Below, piece after piece: positions 7,401 through 15,030 of a stretch of DNA of 38,328 bases. The notes beneath the pieces are model-generated. The model searched no databases. It was not told the origin of the DNA and was given only the letters and a program-made list of their open reading frames with translations. The stretch is from Gemmatimonadota bacterium (lineage in GTDB: Bacteria > Gemmatimonadota > Gemmatimonadetes > Gemmatimonadales > GWC2-71-9). Position 1 is the first letter of the stretch. Every line of letters begins with the position of its first letter. The position numbers and the translations under genes are program-made. The stretch covers positions 1 to 38,328 of the forward strand of contig JADFPO010000026.1 in assembly GCA_022562295.1 (NCBI GenBank), in the 5' to 3' direction.

Positions 7401-9578
7401 TCACGCTGAGCGCGCAAGGGTGTGCCGAAAGTCGAGCAGCCTAGAGAACTCCGTTTGGCGCCCAAGTAGATCGCGCGGATTTCCTTCTTCCGCGATGCAG
7501 CCGCGACCGAGGACGTACACATAATCGGCACGGAGCAGAGTACCCAGCTGATGTGATACAAGGAGCACGGCATGTTGCTTCGAGTATCCGCTCAGCGTTG
7601 AAAAGATCCCTGATGCGGTTTCCCCATCGACGGTACTCAGGCCTTCGTCAATGAGCAGCACGCTCGGCGATCCAATCAGAGCCCGCATCAGCCCCACGAC
7701 CTGGCGCTCCCCCGACGAAAGCTTCCGACCCTGCTCACCCACGACTGTCATCAATCCAGCCGGGAAACGATTCAAGAGAGACCCTAGGCCTAAGACCTCG
7801 ATTCGTCGTTGCAACTCCGGCCCGTCAATTGGACGACCGAACACCACGTTATCGGCGATCGTGCCGTTAATGATCGCCGCACCTTCCGGGAGCACGGTCA
7901 CGTGCCTCCGGTACTCCTCGAGGTCAATAGACGGCGCGGGAACACTATCGATCAGCAGCTCGCCACCGGCCAGATCGTACTTGCGTTCCAGGATCTTGAT
8001 CAGTGTCGTCTTTCCGACGCCGCTCGCTCCACACAGCGCGGTAACGCGCCCGCGTCGAACGTGCAGATTGAGGTTCTCAAAGAGCGGATCACCTTTGGCC
8101 CATTTGAAGCGGCCGCCCCGGATCGCCAATTCTTGCCGCATTACGAAACGCTCGTTCCCCCCACCCACTTCTGGTCGCACGAGCAGCACATCCATCAGGC
8201 GTCTGGTCGCAACCTTAGCCTCCTGAAGCGACACATGGCTGTCGACAATCCGGATCGCTGCGGGCAGCATCGCCCCAAACAGGACATATGCCGCCATCAT
8301 CTGGCCGAGTGTTAGAGTGTCGTGGATGACCATGACCCCACCGGTGGTCAGCATGGCGACGACGAGCACGCTGGCTGCCATCTCGGTAAGGAGCACAATC
8401 CACGCATACGTCACACCAAATTTGGCGCCCTGCTCCTGGTATCTCTGGTACAACGTTCCGGTCAGCGTCGCAAAGAACTTGGTGGAGTTAAAACTTCTGA
8501 TCGCTTCGATTGTGGAAATGCTTTCGATGTAAGACGATTCCACGTTCGCAAAACTACGCATCACGTCGTTCTGCTCAGCTTGAACCCGCTGGGTGACCAA
8601 CCCAAGCAGTATCACGAAAATGGGAATGGCACCAACCGCCATCCATCCCAGGACTGGTGTAAGAGTGAATAGCAGGATCACCGATCCGACCACTACGAGG
8701 CCATCGATCGTCGTGCCTCCCAACGCGCGCAACACTGCACCCTGAATCTTCCCAATATCGGTGAGGCGCGCTGTGAGGTCGCCCGTTCGGTGTGATTCAA
8801 AAAACCGTGTCGGAAGTCTGAATAGATGACTGATGGCGTCCGTCGCGACCCGCGTACTGACGCGCTTATTCAGCTCCACCAAGAATCGCTGCCGGAAGTA
8901 CCCCGACGCGGCTCGAACGCCTTGAAGGGCGAGGAGACAAACGCCGGCCGCGATGAGCACCGGCACCGTCCTGCTGGGTATGAAGCGGTCGATTAACTGC
9001 TGCATGAATAGCGCTGTGAGAAGTCCCAGCGCGGTATGGATGAGGCCCAAAAAAATCGACTGTGATAGCCAGGCCTCCTCCCGCCGGAAATAGGAGAGAA
9101 TCCACGGGACCCAGTGGGGAGGCGTGGATCGAACGATGTTATCGGTAGGACTCAGCAACAGCACCGAACGAGTCTTCCAAAGGCTCAGAAAGTCTTCGCG
9201 ACTCAGCGTGTGCACGCCACGGGCGGGGTCGCCGACTAAGACGGAGTCACCGGCAATCCGGTACACGATGAGGTAGTGGGTCACACCGGACTCGAGCACC
9301 ACGTGAGCGATGCACGGCAAGGCGGTGGCCTTCAAGTCCTCAAACTGCCCTCGTGCCCCACTCGCCCTGAACCCGAGTGACTCGGCCGCATGGAGAAGCG
9401 CCAGCATCGTGGTGCCGTTGACATCCGTTTGGGCAAGTTCCCGAACTGCTACCAAGCCGGCGTCACCACCCCAGAACTTCAGGACGCTCAACAACGCTGC
9501 CGGGCCACAGTCGGTTTCATCGTACTGGCGAACGATTGGGAATCGCGGCCTGAACAGCTTGCGGATTTGCGCGGTCAA
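7401..9578 (-). CDS. C39 peptidase-containing ABC exporter (bacteriocin maturation and secretion)
   Basis: A 725-aa peptidase-containing ATP-binding cassette transporter. Counted from the TTG at 9578, the N-terminal C39 cysteine protease has RQYDETDCGPAAL (Cys24), THYLIVYRI (His101) and VGDPARG (Asp117), the complete catalytic triad. A six-helix membrane domain (about 170-450) and an ABC ATPase follow, with GASGVGKTTL (Walker A), LSSGERQ (signature) and VLLIDEGLS (Walker B). Such proteins cut double-glycine leaders and export the mature peptide. The TTG start overlaps the ATPase stop by 4 nt (TTGA) and has GGGG upstream; it gives the normal family length, whereas upstream extension lies wholly inside the preceding gene. 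Two candidate substrates are encoded in the same operon. Confidence 0.95.
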   Translation of the reverse strand: MTAQIRKLFRPRFPIVRQYDETDCGPAALLSVLKFWGGDAGLVAVRELAQTDVNGTTMLALLHAAESLGFRASGARGQFEDLKATALPCIAHVVLESGVTHYLIVYRIAGDSVLVGDPARGVHTLSREDFLSLWKTRSVLLLSPTDNIVRSTPPHWVPWILSYFRREEAWLSQSIFLGLIHTALGLLTALFMQQLIDRFIPSRTVPVLIAAGVCLLALQGVRAASGYFRQRFLVELNKRVSTRVATDAISHLFRLPTRFFESHRTGDLTARLTDIGKIQGAVLRALGGTTIDGLVVVGSVILLFTLTPVLGWMAVGAIPIFVILLGLVTQRVQAEQNDVMRSFANVESSYIESISTIEAIRSFNSTKFFATLTGTLYQRYQEQGAKFGVTYAWIVLLTEMAASVLVVAMLTTGGVMVIHDTLTLGQMMAAYVLFGAMLPAAIRIVDSHVSLQEAKVATRRLMDVLLVRPEVGGGNERFVMRQELAIRGGRFKWAKGDPLFENLNLHVRRGRVTALCGASGVGKTTLIKILERKYDLAGGELLIDSVPAPSIDLEEYRRHVTVLPEGAAIINGTIADNVVFGRPIDGPELQRRIEVLGLGSLLNRFPAGLMTVVGEQGRKLSSGERQVVGLMRALIGSPSVLLIDEGLSTVDGETASGIFSTLSGYSKQHAVLLVSHQLGTLLRADYVYVLGRGCIAEEGNPRDLLGRQTEFSRLLDFRHTLARSA

Positions 9579-10381
9579 AGGTGTCCCCGCCGTAGTCGCA
9601 GAGAATCGGATGCACCGGGCGGGCGATGCTCGGATCGGACGGCTCCGCTGCCGGTGATGCGGAGAAACACATCTTCGAGACTCTCGCCCTGGCCGCGGCC
9701 GTTTCGGCGGCACAGGTCTACCAAGGTGCCTTCAGCCACCAACCGACCGCGATGAATGATGCCGATGCGATCCGCGAGTCGTTCGGCAATCTCCATCACA
9801 TGCGTGGTGAAAAAGACAAGCTTGCCACTGTTGCGCGCTTCGATCATAAAGTCCTTCGCCAAGCGAGCACTCGCGGCGTCGAGTGCGCCCGTGGGCTCAT
9901 CCAACAGCAGGATGTCAGGCTCGTGCAGCAAGGCCGCGAGGAGCGCGATTTTCTTGCGCATGCCCAACGAATAGCACTTGACGAGCACATCGGCATCGTC
10001 CCCAAGCTCGAACCGATCGAGTTGCACGTCGATCCAGCGCAACCGGCTCACATCCAAGTCATACAGTTCAGCCATGAACAATAGGAATTCCCGCCCGGTT
10101 AGGTGCTCGTAGAGTGCCGGTTGCTCCGCCAAGTACCCAATCGTGCGCCGCACGCGGTGAATCTCTGACGATGTGACGCTGACGCCGTTGATGCGTATGT
10201 CCCCCGAGGTCACCATCTTCTGACCCATGACGGTCTGGATCGTGGTCGTCTTACCAGCACCGTTGGGGCCGAGAAAGCAGAACAATTCGCCAGCCCCGAC
10301 CTCGAGGGTAAGATCATCGAGAGCCTTGGAGTCACCGTACTGCTTGGTGACGTGCGCGATTTCGATACGCGGGCGGCTCAC
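9575..10381 (-). CDS. ABC transporter ATP-binding subunit
   Basis: A 268-aa ATPase. It has IEIAHVTKQYGDSKALDDL at the start, GPNGAGKTTT (Walker A), CYSLGMRKKIALLAALLH (a divergent signature with GM rather than SGGQ) and ILLLDEPTGALDAAS (Walker B with D-loop). This is the type that pairs with a separate large permease, as in drug or bacteriocin self-resistance exporters. The GTG at 10381 follows GAGGAG by 8 nt and lies just after the permease stop at 10384, so it replaces a longer in-frame ATG inside the permease gene. It should act with the permease encoded immediately upstream. It could be a secondary exporter for the peptides or an immunity transporter. Confidence 0.92.
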   Translation of the reverse strand: MSRPRIEIAHVTKQYGDSKALDDLTLEVGAGELFCFLGPNGAGKTTTIQTVMGQKMVTSGDIRINGVSVTSSEIHRVRRTIGYLAEQPALYEHLTGREFLLFMAELYDLDVSRLRWIDVQLDRFELGDDADVLVKCYSLGMRKKIALLAALLHEPDILLLDEPTGALDAASARLAKDFMIEARNSGKLVFFTTHVMEIAERLADRIGIIHRGRLVAEGTLVDLCRRNGRGQGESLEDVFLRITGSGAVRSEHRPPGASDSLRLRRGHL

Positions 10382-10383
10382 TG

Positions 10384-11958
10384 TCAGAGCTCCTCTTGGC
10401 GCAATCGCTGGGTTGCCCACCACGCCACCACGGAGCATGTAAGGCTGAGTCCCACGGCCATGAAGCTCAGCAACCAGGCATGGGTGACCGCGTCGAGCTG
10501 ATCTCGAGCAAGTTGCAGGTACGATGTCGCAGCGGTTACCGCGACGAGCCCGGCGAAACCCACGTAGAGATACTTGGCGGTGGCGGACGCTCCGGGCAGA
10601 AAAGCCGCGCGCCGCTGAAGATCTGGCAGCAAGAAGCCCAGTGTCGACGCAGCGATCGTCAGCACCGCGCCACCGATGACCCCAAGCGTCAAGAAAGGGA
10701 TCAGACCGAGACCTGGGAATCCAGTGATTTGCGCCGCGACGTAGATAAGTCCCGCGTGGAGAGCACTATGCACGACCACGTACACGCCGTTGGCAATCCC
10801 CTTGCGAACGAACAACTCCCCCGACGTAACAACGGGCCGCAACAGCGCCAGCTGCGCCCCCTCCTCACCTAAGCTGCTGAGACCGCGCAGCATGGCGAGC
10901 GCTGCAACGGATGAGAACAGAACCGCGACGAGCAGGGCGTTGTCGTGCACCGGTTCAAGAAACCCGCGGGCACGAGCCACGGCGGCAAGGACAACAGCAC
11001 CGACTTCAGCCGAAGCTACAAACCACTGTTCGCTCAAGTATCTTAGCGGCTCCCTCGCGTATGGAGCCACGACATCCTTGCGAACGAATGGCATCACTTG
11101 TCGCCAATAGGGAATTCCCCGCCACGACCCATCGAAGAGGGGGCGATAACGTCGTTTGACACCCGCTTGCGGTTCCAGCAACTCCGGGCCGACGGCCCGA
11201 GTCCAACCCCAGGTGCGCCGCAGGACAACGCCAACGATCATGATCATGACGGCGAGCCAACCTAGCAACTCCAACCAATTCCCTTCATCGGCACTCAGTG
11301 CGGCGCCAAGCGGGATCATGAAGAAATAGGAAGCACGAGCACCGGCCTCGCCGATCGTCGAGAGCCACTCGGGAGCGTTTGTGGCAACCGCCTTCAACGC
11401 GGCATGCGATACGGCGAACAGCATCACGAACAGAGTGCCGCCAACGCGGAACATCAGCTCAGCCCGCGTACGCATACCGGGCGACCGCACGAGGGCGCGA
11501 CAAACCGCTCCCGTCAAAACGCCGATCACCACGAGAAACGCAAGTGATGTCGGCAGATAGATCGACCATCCAAGCCATGGGTTGGTCAAACGGTTCGTGA
11601 ACGCATGTCCGAAGAAGATGTAGTGGAACGTGAGCAGATACAGAGCCCCCGACAACACGGTTGACACCAGCAATCGGTAGAGCGCGAGAGCCGGCATCGC
11701 TGTGGGGTGCGCCGCAAGCGGATCGTCTCCGCTCTTGATTATGAACACCTTCGCCAGCAGCGGTGGAATGAGGGTCATCAGGCTGGCAACCATCCCCAGG
11801 TGCGCTACCAACAGCAGCCCGGTCAGCTGGCTGGAGTTGACCGACACGGCCTGGAAGTGGTCTTCGGTGACTAGATTGAGAAGTGAGGGCAACCCAACGA
11901 TCAGCAACGCGACCCACAATTTACCCACCACCGTATCGCGCACGTTGGCGTATGCCAT
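10384..11958 (-). CDS. ABC transporter permease subunit (12-helix type)
   Basis: A 524-aa membrane protein with about twelve hydrophobic helices and a large polar loop around residues 270-320 (the RTWGWTRAVGPELLEPQAG region). It is the membrane partner of the ATPase encoded directly downstream. I start it at the ATG at 11958, which has only a weak ribosome site. The residues just upstream in frame (LWVITKWKCRLGIR) look like the usual amphipathic start of such permeases, but no ATG, GTG or TTG lies close before them; the nearest in-frame starts are the ATG at 12168 and GTG at 12192. The true start is therefore open. It belongs to the peptide operon by strand and spacing. Confidence 0.85.
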   Translation of the reverse strand: MAYANVRDTVVGKLWVALLIVGLPSLLNLVTEDHFQAVSVNSSQLTGLLLVAHLGMVASLMTLIPPLLAKVFIIKSGDDPLAAHPTAMPALALYRLLVSTVLSGALYLLTFHYIFFGHAFTNRLTNPWLGWSIYLPTSLAFLVVIGVLTGAVCRALVRSPGMRTRAELMFRVGGTLFVMLFAVSHAALKAVATNAPEWLSTIGEAGARASYFFMIPLGAALSADEGNWLELLGWLAVMIMIVGVVLRRTWGWTRAVGPELLEPQAGVKRRYRPLFDGSWRGIPYWRQVMPFVRKDVVAPYAREPLRYLSEQWFVASAEVGAVVLAAVARARGFLEPVHDNALLVAVLFSSVAALAMLRGLSSLGEEGAQLALLRPVVTSGELFVRKGIANGVYVVVHSALHAGLIYVAAQITGFPGLGLIPFLTLGVIGGAVLTIAASTLGFLLPDLQRRAAFLPGASATAKYLYVGFAGLVAVTAATSYLQLARDQLDAVTHAWLLSFMAVGLSLTCSVVAWWATQRLRQEEL

Positions 11959-12223
11959 GCGGATACCCAGCCTGCATTTCCACTTTGTAATTACCCAAAG
12001 AGTTCGCGTGTCATGAAGCCAGACACTGTTGGCCTTGGTTCGTTCGTTAAGCGTGAAGGAGTGTACCGTACAGGTTGACGCCTCGTGCGCGCCGCAGCCG
12101 ACCGCGCCGGACGCAGGGGCCCCTCGGCCATCCAGGGGACGGTGCGAGGAACCCCGCGCGAACGTCATCAGCCAACGGGTGCTCACGCCCACTGCAACCC
12201 GCGGCAGAGGCGACCTCTTACCT
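11959..12223 (-). other. Gap between the peptide genes and the ABC permease
   Basis: This 265-bp stretch separates the second small peptide gene from the permease. It holds no third double-glycine-leader peptide in any minus frame. A 46-codon ATG frame at about 12130-11993 lacks a leader pattern. A small palindrome TGTACcGTACA lies at 12062-12072. No U-tract terminator or good promoter is visible, so transcription probably reads through. Confidence 0.5.
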
Positions 12224-12397
12224 CTACGCCAAGCACGCGGCCCAGCCCGAAGCTAAGCTGAACAACGCGAATTTCGATACCGGCTCCGGGCTCAATAAGA
12301 CCGCCAAGGTGGCCGCGCCCGTGAGGCCACACAGAACCCCTCCCCAGAACCCTTCACCTTCGAGCCGCTCCATTTGCTGTATTGTCAATGCCTGCAT
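12224..12397 (-). CDS. Small double-glycine-type leader peptide, partner 2 (putative bacteriocin precursor)
   Basis: A 57-aa peptide with a very strong ribosome site (AAAGGAGAACC before ATG 12397). The leader MQALTIQQMERLEGE keeps the C39-leader pattern: Leu4, Met9 and Leu12 at -12, -7 and -4, and Gly14 at -2. Position -1 is Glu15 where Gly is expected. The core starts GFWGGVLCG, with overlapping GxxxG motifs (Gly16, Gly20, Gly24), then a hydrophobic stretch broken by SPEPVSK, and ends FSLASGWAACLA. Cys23 and Cys55 are its only cysteines. The leader and core start match the neighbouring peptide (12493-12660), pointing to a two-peptide system. It lies 95 bp after that gene in the same operon as a C39 exporter. 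No database match was available; bacteriocin identity is inference. Confidence 0.85.
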   Translation of the reverse strand: MQALTIQQMERLEGEGFWGGVLCGLTGAATLAVLLSPEPVSKFALFSLASGWAACLA

Positions 12398-12492
12398 TGG
12401 TTCTCCTTTATGAATGTGAAGTGGACGCTCGGCGCTCGATACACTCAGTGCTCGACCCCACCGAAGTGGCGTTCACTCTATGGATCAAACGG

Positions 12493-12660
12493 TTAGGCGT
12501 AATGCTCGATGAGGCACACACCGATCGCCTTGCTTATCAGGTATCCTGCCAACAGAGGGCCGGAAAAAATGCCGGCGCCGATCGTGGCGCCTATGGCGAC
12601 GCCACACCAGAAACCACCACCGGTTAATACGTCCATCTGTTCCACGTTTAGCGTATGCAT
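12493..12660 (-). CDS. Small double-glycine leader peptide, partner 1 (putative bacteriocin precursor)
   Basis: A 55-aa peptide. AGGACAG precedes the ATG at 12660, which lies 9 nt after the stop of the thioredoxin-like gene. The leader MHTLNVEQMDVLTGG fits the C39 consensus: Leu4 at -12, Met9 at -7, Leu12 at -4 and Gly-Gly at -2/-1. The core begins GFWCGVAIGATIGAGIFSG, a chain of GxxxG motifs (Gly16, 20, 24, 28, and 30/34), the helix-packing pattern known from class IIb two-peptide bacteriocins. It continues PLLAGYLISKAIG and ends VCLIEHYA. Cys19 and Cys49 could form a disulfide. It is hydrophobic with little charge. The peptide encoded at 12224-12397 shares the leader and the GFWxGVxxG start. 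Confidence 0.88.
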   Translation of the reverse strand: MHTLNVEQMDVLTGGGFWCGVAIGATIGAGIFSGPLLAGYLISKAIGVCLIEHYA

Positions 12661-12669
12661 GATTCTGTC

Positions 12670-13311
12670 CTATCTACCGGGTTGAAGTTGTTGCGGTCTG
12701 ATGTCGATGGGTGGCCGACTCGCCGGCGAAAGCACGAGGGGAGGGATCGTGCACGGCCCCGATTCAGCAGGGGCTGATGCACACGCCGAACCCGACGCAC
12801 GTGCTCCTCCGTCGAGCAACACCTCGTGCTTCGTTTCCCCCCTCCAGCTCTGCAGCAGACGGCCGTTTCGATCGTACAGGAACAGCGCGGGCGTAACCGA
12901 CACTCCGAAGTACCGGTCCCGCTTGGCAGGCTGGATCACGCCCCATGTGACCTGATCCGACCCGCGCAAACGCGGCCAGCGGCTCATCCACTGTGCATTG
13001 AGCGCGTGTTCCGTTGTGAAGAGATACAGTCTGGTGTTCTGGAGGCGATCCACGTGAGCTTCGAGTTCGTCGAACTCATTCGCACAATGCCCACATGTGC
13101 TGTTGAACAGGATGACGAGTGTGCGTCCGTGTCTGTTGAGCCGGAACGTTGCTGAACCCTCTACTCCCTGGAAAGCGAACGACGCCGGCAGTGACTGCGG
13201 AACACGTGAGGCACCAGGCATCGTGCCCACCCATCCGGCACTCATCAAAACGCCGGTGAATACGGTGGCCGCGATGACCCGCTTTTTTCGGGAACGCCCT
13301 GGCACGCTCAT
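12670..13311 (-). CDS. Membrane-anchored thioredoxin-like (redoxin) protein
   Basis: A 213-aa protein with an N-terminal membrane anchor (RKKRVIAATVFTGVLMSAGW) and a thioredoxin fold outside the membrane. LVILFNSTCGHCANEFDELE carries the redox CxxC (CGHC), and VSVTPALFLYDRNGRLL has the cis-proline loop. After the fold, a tail of about 45 residues rich in Ala, Ser and Pro with two more cysteines (GSACASAPAESGPC) is unlike TlpA or ResA proteins. The ATG at 13311 is preferred to an upstream GTG at 13380 because it places the basic-hydrophobic anchor normally; its ribosome site is weak. It is the first gene of the peptide operon, so it may form or isomerise disulfides in the two-cysteine peptides. 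Confidence 0.85.
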   Translation of the reverse strand: MSVPGRSRKKRVIAATVFTGVLMSAGWVGTMPGASRVPQSLPASFAFQGVEGSATFRLNRHGRTLVILFNSTCGHCANEFDELEAHVDRLQNTRLYLFTTEHALNAQWMSRWPRLRGSDQVTWGVIQPAKRDRYFGVSVTPALFLYDRNGRLLQSWRGETKHEVLLDGGARASGSACASAPAESGPCTIPPLVLSPASRPPIDIRPQQLQPGR

Positions 13312-13397
13312 TGGTCTGGTCCGATTACCCAGTTCGGTGTCATTCGCCTTAGGGTGAAGACGGCATGGAGCCAACGACACCCAGCGACGCGAGCCAA

Positions 13398-13429
13398 CCT
13401 ACCGAGGCGGCGTCAACGGGACTTCAACG
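13398..13429 (-). promoter_or_regulatory. Putative SARP-type direct repeat and promoter of the peptide operon
   Basis: On the minus strand CGTTGAA (13429-13423), 4 bp, then CGTTGAC (13418-13412) form heptamer repeats with an 11-bp period. Eight bp after the second repeat comes a weak -10, GGTAGG (13403-13398). The same heptamer, period and 8-bp spacing occur before the SARP gene (17201-17232). Poor -10 and -35 elements are typical of activator-dependent promoters. The leader to the ATG at 13311 would be about 80 nt. Confidence 0.6.
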
Positions 13430-13507
13430 CCTCGAAACTGGGTACCAAACGACCTGAGGTCGCGGCCGCGATTCTCACGGTACGATCGTCGCGCGCCTTG
13501 CGACTGA

Positions 13508-13542
13508 TTAAAAAGAGCCGGACCTCAAACGAGATCCGGCTC
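13508..13542 (-). terminator. Rho-independent terminator of the ACT-domain gene
   Basis: On the minus strand GAGCCGGA pairs with TCCGGCTC (8 bp), with an inner CTC/GAG stem closing a GTTT loop, followed directly by TTTTTAATC. It lies about 70 bp after the ACT gene stop and separates that gene from the peptide operon. Confidence 0.92.
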
Positions 13543-13613
13543 ACAGGGCCGGCCGCGAAGATACTCGTATCCTCGCGTGTGATGTGCTGGAATCGCTCAG
13601 TTCTGCCCGGCGG

Positions 13614-14030
13614 TTACGTGGCTCTCAGCACCCGCGCCGCCCGATTGTAATCCTTGGGCTTCACCCACAGAATCATCCCGTATCTCCCCTTGCCCGCCAT
13701 CACGGCGTCCGCCGCCGTGATGTTGATGCGGCTGCCGGCGAGCCGGTCGATGTGCCGGTGCACAGCCCCCACCACGTCAGAACCCGTGATGACAAACCCC
13801 TTCTTGACCTTGCTCAACCGCCACCCGTTCTCCCTGGCCACCCGGCGCAGCGCCGTCATGTCCTCCGGGATCAGATCGAGTTGGGACTTGCCCCCCTTGG
13901 CGGGAAACCCGGAAAACGCCAGGAGATTCACACCCTCTGCCCTCAGGGTGGACAATACGCTCGCTCCCTGTCCCGCCCGGCTGGCAACCTTCACGTAGCA
14001 GTAATTCACCTTCCTGACACGATCCGCCAT
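13614..14030 (-). CDS. ACT-domain (amino-acid-binding) protein
   Basis: A 138-aa soluble protein with two consecutive ACT-like halves. The first reads VNYCYVKVASRAGQGASVLS with LRAEGVNLLAFSGFPA, the second carries KKGFVITGSDVVGAVHRHID then LAGSRINITAADAV. ACT folds bind amino acids and regulate enzymes; this stand-alone form has no assigned partner. The ATG at 14030 has a near-perfect AGAAGGAGG upstream, so a longer in-frame start at 14072 is rejected. It ends at a strong terminator and appears monocistronic. Its closeness to the peptide operon is probably incidental. Confidence 0.8.
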   Translation of the reverse strand: MADRVRKVNYCYVKVASRAGQGASVLSTLRAEGVNLLAFSGFPAKGGKSQLDLIPEDMTALRRVARENGWRLSKVKKGFVITGSDVVGAVHRHIDRLAGSRINITAADAVMAGKGRYGMILWVKPKDYNRAARVLRAT

Positions 14031-14207
14031 TTTCGGCCTCCTTCTAAGGTCTGTTCTTGTTTGCACTCTCACACCAGCACGCCTGTTGCCTTAAAAACGC
14101 GCGACCATCAAGGCAGGTTGGCGCATTGTGTTCGACATCACGGCATCGCCGTGCGCACCGGCCCATAGTCGAGCGGGCACTGTCTCCGGCAAACGACGCG
14201 GCCGCGG

Positions 14208-14891
14208 CTAGGGGCGCCGGTAGGTCGCGGCACTGAGGTCCACCATCTCGGCGCCACCGACCACCGTGGTCACCGGGGCAGTCTCCAGGTTCGTGATCTT
14301 GCCGATATCGCGGGCGATGCGCAGGGCCGAGTCGCGGATGGTCTCCACGGACGTCTGTTGCTCCTCGGAAAAGCTCTGTCGCTCACTCATCATATACTCG
14401 CTCTCCGCGACGATGGCCGTGAGAGCGTTATTGACCTCGTGTTTCACCGTAAGGGCCAGTTGACCGAGCGCCGCCATCCGCTCGCTGTTGAGCGCGCGCT
14501 GGTAGTGGGTGTGGAGTTGCTCTGAGAGCCATCCGACGCTGATCGTAAGGACGCCGTACGACAGATAGATCGGCGCCGTGATCCGCCAGTCGTCCGGCGT
14601 GAAGTTGACGGCGACGACGAGCTGCACCACGATGAAGAGTGCGGTCCCCATGAGCAGGGCCGCAAAGGCCCCCCGGAGTCCGTAGTGAAGCGCCAAGAGG
14701 AAACCGGGCGCGAGGGTCACGAGCCAGATCAATTCGTCTGTAAGTGTGGGGTCCTCGGGGAACACCACCTGCACCACGACCGGCATGAGGTACGCCGAGC
14801 TGGCATATATCCAGAAGCGTGGAGATAGCGGCGGACGATGCAGCATCGGTTCGGGCTCGAGGAACTCCATTAGCCGCTTGCGGAACTCCAT
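14208..14891 (-). CDS. Membrane protein with histidine-kinase dimerisation domain but no ATPase domain
   Basis: A 227-aa protein. Residues 25-125 form about four transmembrane helices (FWIYASSAYLMPVVVQVVF, IWLVTLAPGFLLALHYGL, ALLMGTALFIVVQLVVAV, IYLSYGVLTISVGWL). A HisKA-like segment follows: ERMAALGQLALTVKHEVNNA with the phospho-acceptor His151 and a second helix to about residue 200. The protein ends 27 residues later with no N, G1 or G2 box, so it cannot bind ATP as a kinase. The downstream DNA shows no ATPase domain in another frame, so it looks complete rather than frameshifted. It is divergent from a full hybrid kinase 139 bp away, and could act as a phosphotransfer or dimerisation partner. 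MEFRKRLMEF holds a small internal duplication. Confidence 0.75.
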   Translation of the reverse strand: MEFRKRLMEFLEPEPMLHRPPLSPRFWIYASSAYLMPVVVQVVFPEDPTLTDELIWLVTLAPGFLLALHYGLRGAFAALLMGTALFIVVQLVVAVNFTPDDWRITAPIYLSYGVLTISVGWLSEQLHTHYQRALNSERMAALGQLALTVKHEVNNALTAIVAESEYMMSERQSFSEEQQTSVETIRDSALRIARDIGKITNLETAPVTTVVGGAEMVDLSAATYRRP

Positions 14892-15030
14892 AAGTCGCCT
14901 CTCTATTCAGCGGGCAGTACTCGACAACTTGGAAGATGGACGCGACGGGGCCAGGATGATAGACCGATGGCGGTGGGACGGCCCGAGCCGCCCAACGGAC
15001 GGCAATACAGTGCCACTGGGATTCGACTGA

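Noticed and set aside
7401-7573. Longer N-terminus for the Yip1-like protein
   Set aside because: The extension lies inside the exporter gene and lacks a ribosome site; the GTG at 7384 with AGGAAAG is better.
12075-12413. Plus-strand frames opposite the peptide genes
   Set aside because: No ribosome site, basic low-complexity products; the minus-strand peptide genes explain the region.
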